Below are positions 18,513 to 26,204 of a DNA stretch of 64,000 bases, piece after piece. How positions within the stretch are numbered: position 1 is the first letter of the stretch; each line of letters opens with the position of its first letter. The notes beneath the pieces were generated by a model. The model did no database searches. It had not been told where the DNA came from and worked only from the letters and a program-made list of their open reading frames with translations. The DNA lies in contig CP050293.1 of assembly GCA_014189435.1 (NCBI GenBank), positions 4,531,001 to 4,595,000 on the forward strand, read 5' to 3'. The translations under genes were made by a program, and so were the position numbers. The DNA is from Mesorhizobium loti (GTDB taxonomy: Bacteria > Pseudomonadota > Alphaproteobacteria > Rhizobiales > Rhizobiaceae).

Positions 18513-18550
18513 GTGTCGACAAGATACGTGATCTGCTGTTCGGCAACCAG

Positions 18551-19042
18551 ATGCAGGATTATGACCGCCGTTTTTCCAAGCTTGAAGAACGGGTGTTGCA
18601 GCGCTTCAAGGATGTCGAATCCGAAGCCAAGCGCAATCTTGACATGTACGAGTCAAATGCAAAGAAGCAGGTCGATTCGCTTGCGGCGCAATTGCGGAAC
18701 GAAAAAGATTCACGAGCCGATGCCGACAAGGAGATCGACCGGAATCTTCGCGAGCAAAACCAGGCACTTGAAAAGCAGGTGCGTGCGTTGTCGGATCAAT
18801 TGAGCGCGCTTGAGCGCGACGTTTCGGACCGGATAAATCGAAACGATCATTTGCTGCGTGAGGAAATCAAGCAGAAGAATGAAGGCGTTCAGATGCTGAT
18901 AGAGAAAATGTTTGCCGATCTCAGCAACGTCAAGACCGACCGAAATCTTTTGGCCGGCCTGTTTGTCGAGGTTGCAAAATGTCTGAATCAGGATCCCGTC
19001 GGCAGCAAGGGCAACTCGGAACGTAGCTGGAAAGTGAGTTGA
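18551..19042 (+). CDS. Coiled-coil protein, first gene of the OmpA-GTPase-cyclase operon
   Basis: From ATG 18551 this gives a 163-aa, highly charged protein with long heptad-like stretches (KLEERVLQRFKDVESEAKR, and QALEKQVRALSDQLSALER), predicted to be almost wholly coiled coil. The frame is open upstream of this ATG, and the preceding VDKIRDLLFGNQ looks like real protein. The true N-terminus is therefore probably supplied by the frame at 18369 through a one-base slip at the six-G run. No membrane segment or signal peptide is seen. It ends seven bases before the OmpA-type gene, so the two are in one operon. A scaffold or adaptor for the envelope protein is a plausible role, but inferred only. 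Confidence 0.7.
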   Translation: MQDYDRRFSKLEERVLQRFKDVESEAKRNLDMYESNAKKQVDSLAAQLRNEKDSRADADKEIDRNLREQNQALEKQVRALSDQLSALERDVSDRINRNDHLLREEIKQKNEGVQMLIEKMFADLSNVKTDRNLLAGLFVEVAKCLNQDPVGSKGNSERSWKVS

Positions 19043-19049
19043 TGGGACC

Positions 19050-21728
19050 TTGACGTCAACCGTCGACCCAATCAGCCTCCCGCAAAGAACAGCCTCGAAC
19101 GATACAGAGATTGATCGCGAGGCTCTGGCTCGTCTTTTGATCGAAATTGCCCGGAACGTTGATCCGGACTATCGTGCGCGTTTCGACGGAGTTCCAACCG
19201 CCGATCCTCGCATGGAAACGCTGCGCCAGTTGCTGGTCAGCCGCGAAATTTCGGAGCTTTCACGAGTTACGCATCTGCTGGACGAACCCGAGCAGCTTGC
19301 GGCAGCCGTGGGCGACATTCTTCCCAGTGCGGCCGCGCGAGCGCCTCATGCGCAGCTCGGCGAGGCGCTTGCGCCAGCTGTCGAAAGGGCTGTGCAACGG
19401 TCAATCCAGAAGAGCCCGCGCACACTGACGGATATATTATACCCGGTGTTTCTGCCGGCAATTCGCAAGTCGATCGGGGAAAAGATCGACCAGACCTTTC
19501 AGTCGCTGAACGAAACTCTAAGACATATATTTACCTGGCATGGGCTCAAGTGGAGATTTGAATCTTGGAGGACAGGGGCAAGCTTTTCGGAAGTTGTCCT
19601 TAAGCACTCTCTTGTCTATCGTATAGAGCACGCCTTTCTCATTCACCGCAATTCCGGTCTTTTGATAGCGCATGTCACCGCCGACAATGCAACGAGCGAA
19701 GATCCTCAACTCATCTCTTCGATGCTTAGTGCAATTCAGGATTTCGTGAAGGACTCGTTTAACGAGAAAGAGCAGAGCGGCCTGGACACAATCCGTTTTG
19801 GCGACCTTCGTCTCTGGTCGGAAGTTGGACCGTTTGCCACCCTGGTTTCGGTGATCCGGGGAAATCCGCCAGAGGAATTGCATGAAATAGTTCGCGATGT
19901 ATTGCTTCGCATCCATGAGGAAAGCTCACAGGCTTTAGAGCAGTTTGACGGCGACGGTTCGCAGTTGGCCACCGTAGAGGCGCAGTTGCAGACCTGCGTC
20001 GAGCTCAAGCAGGAGGAATCAAACGAGGGATTTCCGTGGCTGGTGGCGGCCGTTGCCGTGCTGCTTTTGAGTCTGGCAGGCGGTTGGTACTTTCTTTCCT
20101 GGCAATCAGCGCAGCGCTGGCAAGCCTACGTGTCGCGCTGGCAGGCTTACGTGTCGCGACTGGAGGCCCAGCCGGGCATCATCGTTGCAGAACAACAGGT
20201 ACGCGATGGCCAATTCTATATTGCCGGCCTGAGAGACCCGCTTGCCGCCGACCCGCAGTCGCTGTTGTCTGGAACGCAGGTCGATCCCGCCCAGGTTCAT
20301 TCGCAGTGGCAATTCTATCAGAGCCTTGAACCGGAGTTCGTGCTGAAGCGGCTGACTGCGTCGCTGGCTCCGCCGGATTCAGTACGACTATCGATCGACA
20401 ATGATCGCATCGTTGCCGAGGGTGAGGCTCCCGGCACCTGGATAGATCGGGCGCGCGCAGCGGCCCAGCAGCTTTCGGCAGGCGGGCCGGTCTTCGATAT
20501 TTCCAAGGTTCGTGACGTAAGCCCCGAAGTACTCGAGGCGGAGCGCTGGCAGGCCTATGTGTCGCGGCTGGGGAACCAGCCGGGCATCATCGTTGCAGAA
20601 CAAAAGATACGCGACGGCCAATTCTATATTTCCGGCCTGAGAGATCCGCTTGGCGCCGACCCGCAATCGCTGTTGTCTGGAACGCAGGTCGATCCCGCCC
20701 GGGTTCATTCACAGTGGCAATCCTATCAAAGCCTTGAGCCGGAGTTCGTGTTGAAGCGGCTGGCGGCGTCGCTGTATCCGCCGGATACAGTACGACTTTC
20801 GATCGTCAATGATCGCATCGTTGCCGAGGGCGAGGCTCCCGACACCTGGATAGATCGGGCGCGCGTAGCGGCCCGACAGCTTTCGGCAGGCGGACCGGAA
20901 TTCGACATCTCCAAGGTTCGTGATGTGAGCCCCGAAGCACGCGCGGCGGAGCACTGGCAGTATTATGTGTCGCGACTTGAGGCCCAACCGGGAATCATCG
21001 TCGCCCAACAAACGGCGAGAGGCGGACATTTCTACATTTCCGGCCTGAGAGACCCGCTTGCCGCCGACCCGCAAGCTCTGCTGCCCGGAACGGAGGTTGA
21101 TCCTGCCCGCGTTCATTCACAGTGGCAATTCTATCAGAGCCTTGATCCGAAGTTCGTGGTGAAGCGGCTGACGGCGTCGCTGACCCCGCCGAAATCGGTC
21201 CAGCTTTCGATCATCCAGGGTCGCATCGTTGTCGTGGGTGAGGCTCCTGCCACCTGGATCAACCGGGCGCAGGCCGCCGCCGAACAACTTTCGGCGGACG
21301 GAGTGGTTCTGGATGTCTCGCAGCTGCGTGAGCTGGATCTTGCAGAACTCAATCATTTGAGAGAGGCCATCCAGACGACCGATATTTTCTTCTCTTCCGG
21401 CAAAGTTGTGCCGGGACCAGAGCAGACTCCGGTTCTCGACAGATTGGCGGATCAAATAAAGGAATTCGCCCAAAGTGCCCGCAAGTCAGGTGTAACAGCG
21501 CGGTTCATGTTGACCGGCCATTCGGACACCACGGGCCGTGAGACGGCCAACGCGTCGATCAGCGCCGCCCGCGCCGAGACAGTTCGTGCGCTTCTCAACA
21601 AGCGCGGCGTCGCTCCGGAACTGCTGCTGGTTCGGGGCGCGGGCACCTTTGAACCGGCGGTGCCTGAAAATAGTCAAACTGGTAGCTCCACCAATCGCCG
21701 GGTTTCGGTTACGGTAAACCTGGACTAG
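19050..21728 (+). CDS. OmpA-family protein with three BON-like tandem repeats and one membrane segment
   Basis: This 892-aa protein starts at TTG 19050, seven bases after the previous stop. Residues 1 to about 325 form a predicted cytoplasmic domain (NETLRHIFTWHGLKWRFESW, SMLSAIQDFVKDSF) resembling the N-terminus of cyanobacterial and rhizobial OmpA-like envelope proteins. One membrane helix lies at about 329-350. About 363 to 765 are three near-identical 136-residue repeats, each with a BON-like core (VRLSIDNDRIVAEGEAPGTW). The C-terminus is an OmpA-type peptidoglycan-binding domain (LTGHSDTTG, STNRRVSVTVN). I infer an inner-membrane anchor reaching to peptidoglycan. It shares its operon with a small GTPase and a cyclase, which may read or drive its state. 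Confidence 0.88.
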   Translation: MTSTVDPISLPQRTASNDTEIDREALARLLIEIARNVDPDYRARFDGVPTADPRMETLRQLLVSREISELSRVTHLLDEPEQLAAAVGDILPSAAARAPHAQLGEALAPAVERAVQRSIQKSPRTLTDILYPVFLPAIRKSIGEKIDQTFQSLNETLRHIFTWHGLKWRFESWRTGASFSEVVLKHSLVYRIEHAFLIHRNSGLLIAHVTADNATSEDPQLISSMLSAIQDFVKDSFNEKEQSGLDTIRFGDLRLWSEVGPFATLVSVIRGNPPEELHEIVRDVLLRIHEESSQALEQFDGDGSQLATVEAQLQTCVELKQEESNEGFPWLVAAVAVLLLSLAGGWYFLSWQSAQRWQAYVSRWQAYVSRLEAQPGIIVAEQQVRDGQFYIAGLRDPLAADPQSLLSGTQVDPAQVHSQWQFYQSLEPEFVLKRLTASLAPPDSVRLSIDNDRIVAEGEAPGTWIDRARAAAQQLSAGGPVFDISKVRDVSPEVLEAERWQAYVSRLGNQPGIIVAEQKIRDGQFYISGLRDPLGADPQSLLSGTQVDPARVHSQWQSYQSLEPEFVLKRLAASLYPPDTVRLSIVNDRIVAEGEAPDTWIDRARVAARQLSAGGPEFDISKVRDVSPEARAAEHWQYYVSRLEAQPGIIVAQQTARGGHFYISGLRDPLAADPQALLPGTEVDPARVHSQWQFYQSLDPKFVVKRLTASLTPPKSVQLSIIQGRIVVVGEAPATWINRAQAAAEQLSADGVVLDVSQLRELDLAELNHLREAIQTTDIFFSSGKVVPGPEQTPVLDRLADQIKEFAQSARKSGVTARFMLTGHSDTTGRETANASISAARAETVRALLNKRGVAPELLLVRGAGTFEPAVPENSQTGSSTNRRVSVTVNLD
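20115..20156 (+). repeat. 21-base tandem duplication inside the OmpA-type gene
   Basis: The codons for RWQAYVS occur twice in a row (20115-20135 and 20136-20156), differing at only a few third positions. This looks like a recent in-frame slip at the junction between membrane helix and repeat array. Confidence 0.8.
20136..21350 (+). repeat. Three 408-base tandem repeats coding for BON-like units
   Basis: The units begin at 20136, 20544 and 20952, exactly 408 bases (136 codons) apart. Each starts with a WQxYVSRL motif and carries RDPLAADPQ-like, HSQWQ and VRLSI words. The first two are nearly identical at DNA level and the third has diverged more, which suggests stepwise duplication. Such an array can expand or contract by recombination. 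Confidence 0.88.
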
Positions 21729-21743
21729 GCGGAGCCCAAGATG
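21728..21743 (+). promoter_or_regulatory. Ribosome site and ATG that lie one base out of frame with the GTPase
   Basis: GGCGGAG at 21728-21734 is followed six bases later by ATG 21741. In the sequence as given this ATG reads MLQKRSVCWAG and misses the GTPase frame. A seventh A in the run of six A at 21746-21751 would give MLQKKICMLGGFSVGKTS, a standard small-GTPase N-terminus. Confidence 0.6.
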
Positions 21744-21760
21744 TTGCAAAAAAGATCTGT

Positions 21761-22234
21761 ATGTTGGGCGGGTTCTCTGTCGGAAAGACGAGCCTGGTCC
21801 GCAGGTTTGTGAAAAGCATCTTTTCAGAAACCTACTTGACCACGGTGGGAGTGAAAATCGACAAGAAGAGTGTCGCACTCCCGGACAAAACAGTGGATCT
21901 GATTTTGTGGGATTTGGCTGGCGAAGACGATATCGGCTCATTCCGCGTCAGCCATGTGCGAGGTGCGACCGGGCTGGTGCTTGTCGTCGATGGAACCCGC
22001 GCCGCTACTCTTGCCGCCGCGCTCACGCTGCGCGAGCGGGTCGAGGCCGAATTCGGCGCTATGCCGTTTGTATTGCTCTTCAACAAATCCGATCTGGCCG
22101 ATCGGTGGGTCATACCGGATAGTGAGATCGACGGGCTGAGGCAACGAGGATGGCAAATCTATCTGACAAGCGCGCTTACCGGTGAGCATGTCGATGATGC
22201 GTTTCTTCAACTTGCTTCGATGGTCACCAAATAG
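21761..22234 (+). CDS. Ras-like small GTPase
   Basis: From ATG 21761 this is 157 aa. The GTP-binding motifs are G1 GGFSVGKTS (3-11), G3 WDLAGEDD (50-57), G4 NKSD (108-111) and G5 TSAL (136-139). The GEDD after the G3 glycine replaces the catalytic-glutamine pattern of Ras (AGQE), as in many bacterial Ras-like proteins. From this start the first beta strand is nearly missing, because the P-loop begins at residue 3. The original start is probably ATG 21741, thrown out of frame by one base in an A run, giving 164 aa when repaired. It lies between the OmpA-type and cyclase genes, three bases before the latter. I infer a switch for the envelope protein, the cyclase, or both. Confidence 0.85.
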   Translation: MLGGFSVGKTSLVRRFVKSIFSETYLTTVGVKIDKKSVALPDKTVDLILWDLAGEDDIGSFRVSHVRGATGLVLVVDGTRAATLAAALTLRERVEAEFGAMPFVLLFNKSDLADRWVIPDSEIDGLRQRGWQIYLTSALTGEHVDDAFLQLASMVTK

Positions 22235-22237
22235 ACC

Positions 22238-23308
22238 ATGTCTAGATTGCCAAGAGAAGTCGGAAACTGGATTTACAACTTCTTCTACAACGAGCACTCT
22301 ATCGCATACGTGAAAATTGACGCCCAGCTATGTATAGCTGCGAAGGGCGGTAACGTTGAACATTACGGGCTCTCGTCCCTTGGTATCGGTAAGCCCGTTA
22401 CCGATCAGCTTGAATTCATGGAAGGTTTGCTGCCTTGCCCGGAGCTTCCATATCATATGGCCATGGTCGAACTGCCCAGCGGGCGCGTCGCGGACCTTCA
22501 TCTTTTTGCTGACGACGACTGCGTGTGGCTGCTCTTTCTTGACGCCACTGCCGAACGCGACAACAAGCAGCGGCTTCAGCAGAAGGCTTACGAAATGACG
22601 CTCCTGCAAGAGAGGGAGCGTCAACTCAACGAGAAATTACAATCGACGAACGAGGCGTTGAGGAAGAGCCAGGAGGGATTGGCGCGTGAATATCAGCGCG
22701 CCGAAACCCTGCTCCTCAACATTCTTCCGGCGTCGATCGCGGAGCGGTTGAAAGCGCAAAAGAAAATTGCCGACAGCCACGCGGAGGTGAGTGTGCTTTT
22801 TGCGGACATCGTCGGTTTTACGGAAAGAGCGCGCAGTGTTGGAGCGGTGACGACGCTCGCTATCTTGAATTACTTCTTCAAGGCGGCGGATCGGCTCTCG
22901 GAACGACACGGCTGCGAAAAGATCAAGACAATCGGCGATTGTGTCATGGTGGTCGCTGGCCTGCCCATCGCGCGATCCGATCATGCACGAGCCCTCACGC
23001 ACTATGCAGTTGAACTGCGCAAGGCGGTCAAGCGCGAACGCTTCGCGGGAGAACCGATAAGGCTGAGAATTGGAATTCACTCGGGACCGATCGTCGCTGG
23101 CGTCATAGGCAAAAGGAGGTTCGCCTATGACCTGTGGGGCGAGACGGTTAATCTCGCCTCACGTATTCAAACGTCCGCGGAGCCCGATGAAATCCGTATT
23201 TCCGATGCAACTCGCCAACTGCTCGGACCAAAATTTGCTTGCGACCCGCTCGAGGAAACGGAACTGCGTGGGGCAGGTCGTGTGCGAATGTGGCGGCTCC
23301 CGGCCTGA
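22238..23308 (+). CDS. Adenylate cyclase, class III, with N-terminal PAS-like domain
   Basis: This 356-aa soluble protein has a PAS-like sensor region (about 1-110), a coiled-coil signalling helix (about 112-155) and a class III cyclase (about 180-340). The metal aspartates are in LFADIVGFTE and KTIGDCVMV. The lysine of IKTIGD and the aspartate of YDLWGETVN are the ATP-selecting pair, and NLASR supplies the catalytic Asn and Arg. The start is three bases after the GTPase stop, so translation is coupled. It is the last gene of the operon starting at 18369. cAMP output controlled by the GTPase or by the envelope protein is an inference from context. Confidence 0.9.
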   Translation: MSRLPREVGNWIYNFFYNEHSIAYVKIDAQLCIAAKGGNVEHYGLSSLGIGKPVTDQLEFMEGLLPCPELPYHMAMVELPSGRVADLHLFADDDCVWLLFLDATAERDNKQRLQQKAYEMTLLQERERQLNEKLQSTNEALRKSQEGLAREYQRAETLLLNILPASIAERLKAQKKIADSHAEVSVLFADIVGFTERARSVGAVTTLAILNYFFKAADRLSERHGCEKIKTIGDCVMVVAGLPIARSDHARALTHYAVELRKAVKRERFAGEPIRLRIGIHSGPIVAGVIGKRRFAYDLWGETVNLASRIQTSAEPDEIRISDATRQLLGPKFACDPLEETELRGAGRVRMWRLPA

Positions 23309-23707
23309 TGGGTGAGCCCAGCACCTGGTGCAGACGCTCGGAATGTCGGCATAGGGTCGGCCATATCGACTAGCGCTGGAATTTCGCTTAGCAGTCGCGG
23401 CCTGGCCGCCATCTCGCCGCATTTGCATAGGGCTGGGCGTCCAGGCTGGACCGGTCGGTGGCCTGGGATCTGGTGCCAGGCGTTCTGCATCACGGATGCC
23501 CACTTCATAGAACGGCTGGAAGCCTAGGCCAAGGTCGGAATGCCCTGCCCCCGGCGGCTAAATAAACACCGCCAACGCCAAGTACCCGGCGCAACGGTCT
23601 GGCTCGCAATGATGACGCCTTGCACCACAACATCGGTTTCTTCAAGGTAGGGCAACGACGGACATAGAAGTCGTTGCTTGCCGATTTAACCGGAAGGTTA
23701 CAGCACG
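23309..23707. other. Intergenic region, nothing recognised
   Basis: This 399-base spacer lies between the cyclase stop and the mechanosensitive channel. Short frames on both strands do not look protein-like. GGAAGG at about 23691-23696 probably serves as the ribosome site of the channel gene. Confidence 0.5.
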
Positions 23708-26002
23708 ATGCCACGCATGATTCGACGATTGGGAGCCAGGACTCCGGCGCGCCCGGCACGACGTCTCGGATATCTGACTGCGATGTTTGTCCTGATTGCC
23801 GGACCGCTCGTCTTTGGTATCGCCCTCCTGTTGGCTGGTCCGGCGCAGGCGCAGGCGTCGGCGACCGTCCCACCTGAAAAGGTCAAACAGCTGTTCGAGC
23901 TTCTCGACGATCCGTCGGTGAAGGCCTGGGTGGCCGAACAACGAAATCAGGACGCCGGATCAACGCCTGCCGAGGCAGCAGCTCCGCCGACCGACGCATC
24001 GTCCGGCGCCGCGGCCGCACCAGGCCAGATGAATACGATGGCCTCCTCGACGCTCGATCGGATCAGACACCATATCGAGAGAATCGTGCGGACTTTGCCC
24101 CTGCTGCCAGGCCAGTTCGCCCGCGTTCGCGCAGAGACCATGCAGGATATGTCCAGCAAAGGGCCTGTCAGCGTACTTATTCTGATTGCGATGTTCATCG
24201 CTGCCGGCCTGGCGCTCACTTGGGCGACTTACAAAGTCACTCGTCCATTTCGTCTTTGGGTTATCGCGCAACCGAAGGATACGCCCATCGGGCGAGCCAA
24301 GAAGATTGGTGGTCGCGCGCTTTATTCCAGCATGCTGATCGTCTCGTTCGCACTGGGCAGCGCCGGCGCGTTCATGTTGTTCGACTGGCCAATGCTTATC
24401 CGCGAGATTGTGCTGACATTTCTGATGGCGGCGGTCGTTACATGGGGTGTGCGCCTATACGTCATGGCCACGCTCGTCCCTTCCTTCATGAACGTCGAGA
24501 ACGCCGTCGAGGTTCGTGCTTTGCCGATCACCAACGACACGGCTGACCATTGGTCCTATTGGCTACCCCGGATCGTCGGCGTCTTCGCCTTCTTCGGCGC
24601 CGCGTTCATCCTGTTGCCGGGTCTCGGCATCGATCATGACGGAATGATGGTCCTGGCATTGGGCGCCGATATCGTACTGCTGGTGCTCTTGCTGCTTGCC
24701 ATCTGGCGTCGGCCAAGAACGCAGCGAGACAGTGCGCACCAAAGCGGTCACACGGGAGCGACATGGTTGTTGACTGCTTATTTCGTCGTTCTGTTCCTGC
24801 AGCGCAACGCTGGCCTTTATACATTCTTCTGGTTTACCTTCGCCGCATTCTTCCTGCCTTTGGCAATCGTGCTGACGCAGCGCGGGGTTAATTTCGTCCT
24901 GCGGCCGGGTACAGAAGAAGTTGGCCGGCCTACGATCCCGGCGGTGATGATCGCTGTCATCGATCGCGGAATCCGGATGGTTTTGATCCTGGCGGCGGCT
25001 TACTTTCTCGCGCGTGTCTGGGGCCTGAACATGCAGTCAATGCAGGAGGGCAATGCGACCGCGACGTTCATATTGCGCGGCTTGATCAATGTCATGGTCA
25101 TTGCCCTCGCAGCCGATTTCGGCTGGTCGATCATCAAGGCGTTGATCGAACGAAAGCTGGGCATCGAAACACCACACGCGGTGATCAGCGACGAGGACGT
25201 CCCGGTCCTCGATCCGCAGCAGGCGCGGCTGCGCACGCTCTTGCCGATCCTCCAGAACATGCTGCTCGCATTGATCATCGTGATGGCGGTGCTGATGATG
25301 CTCGCCTCAATGGGTATCCAGATCGGCCCACTGATCGCCGGCGCCGGCGTCGTCGGTGTCGCCGTGGGTTTTGGTGCACAAACCGTCGTCAAGGACGTGA
25401 TCTCAGGCGTGTTTTTTCTGCTCGATGATGCGTTTCGTGTCGGCGAATATATTTCCTCGGGCAATTACAAGGGTACCGTGGAAAGCTTTTCGCTGCGCTC
25501 GGTGAAGCTGCGCCACCATCGTGGTCCGCTGTTCACGATACCGTTCGGTGAACTCGGGGCAGTCCAGAACCAGAGCCGTGACTGGGTTGTCGACAAATTC
25601 AACATTACTGTTGGCTATGACACCGATATCGACTTCGCTCGCAAGCTGATCAAGCGGATCGGCCTCGAACTGGCGGAAGATCCCGAATTCAAAAACTGGG
25701 TGCTCGACCCGATCAAGATGCAGGGCGTACAGGAATTCGGTGAGTACGGCATCGTACTGAGGGTCAAGGCCATGACCAGACCCGGAGGCGCCTTCGGTAT
25801 GAAACGCAAATTCTATGTGCGGCTGCGCCAAGTCTTCAAGGAGCAGGGCATCGAACTCCCATTTCCGACCGTCCATGTCCAGGGGCTGCAGAATCCACAT
25901 TGGGCAGAGAATGCGCCGTTGGAGATCACACCCGAGTTGCAAATGGCCGTCGCGCAGTCGCACACCAATCGGCGCAGAAAAAAGGCGAGTACAACGGAGT
26001 AG
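23708..26002 (+). CDS. MscS-family mechanosensitive ion channel, large form
   Basis: This 764-aa inner-membrane channel is predicted to open under membrane tension. A signal-like N-terminus ends near AQAQASA (about residue 48). A periplasmic helical stretch and about ten membrane segments follow. The MscS core spans about 520-740. Its pore helix reads AGAGVVGVAVGFGAQTVV with the alternating glycine/alanine pattern. The beta domain reads DAFRVGEYI, GTVESFSLRSVKLR and FTIPFGELG, and the C-terminal domain follows. At about 2.7 times the length of E. coli MscS it is closer to the multi-helix YbdG/MscK-like forms. It appears monocistronic. Confidence 0.92.
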   Translation: MPRMIRRLGARTPARPARRLGYLTAMFVLIAGPLVFGIALLLAGPAQAQASATVPPEKVKQLFELLDDPSVKAWVAEQRNQDAGSTPAEAAAPPTDASSGAAAAPGQMNTMASSTLDRIRHHIERIVRTLPLLPGQFARVRAETMQDMSSKGPVSVLILIAMFIAAGLALTWATYKVTRPFRLWVIAQPKDTPIGRAKKIGGRALYSSMLIVSFALGSAGAFMLFDWPMLIREIVLTFLMAAVVTWGVRLYVMATLVPSFMNVENAVEVRALPITNDTADHWSYWLPRIVGVFAFFGAAFILLPGLGIDHDGMMVLALGADIVLLVLLLLAIWRRPRTQRDSAHQSGHTGATWLLTAYFVVLFLQRNAGLYTFFWFTFAAFFLPLAIVLTQRGVNFVLRPGTEEVGRPTIPAVMIAVIDRGIRMVLILAAAYFLARVWGLNMQSMQEGNATATFILRGLINVMVIALAADFGWSIIKALIERKLGIETPHAVISDEDVPVLDPQQARLRTLLPILQNMLLALIIVMAVLMMLASMGIQIGPLIAGAGVVGVAVGFGAQTVVKDVISGVFFLLDDAFRVGEYISSGNYKGTVESFSLRSVKLRHHRGPLFTIPFGELGAVQNQSRDWVVDKFNITVGYDTDIDFARKLIKRIGLELAEDPEFKNWVLDPIKMQGVQEFGEYGIVLRVKAMTRPGGAFGMKRKFYVRLRQVFKEQGIELPFPTVHVQGLQNPHWAENAPLEITPELQMAVAQSHTNRRRKKASTTE

Positions 26003-26040
26003 GAAAGCGGTGACACCCGCCGGTCACAGCGCGACTTTCC
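26002..26040 (+). terminator. Hairpin after the channel gene, possible terminator
   Basis: Outer arms GGAAAG and CTTTCC and inner arms GTGAC and GTCAC can pair with small internal loops, directly at the channel's stop codon. There is no T run after it, so termination is only possible. Confidence 0.3.
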
Positions 26041-26195
26041 GCGCATCGGCTCGTGGCAGGGATACTCTTTTATCTTCAACCGGTTAAGGCGAAAAAGCAC
26101 CGTCGCGAGCCTCACCGACCCCGACGGTACTTGAAAGATGAGGGCGGCCGAATCTCTGCAGTCGCAGCCAGGTTTTCCCTATTCCCACTCGATTG

Positions 26196-26204
26196 TTTCT
26201 AACC
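26196..26204. repeat. Left copy of target-site duplication of the IS66-type element
   Basis: TTTCTAACC stands directly before the left inverted repeat and again directly after the right one (27928-27936). IS66 elements usually duplicate 8 bases; the ninth may be chance. Confidence 0.85.
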
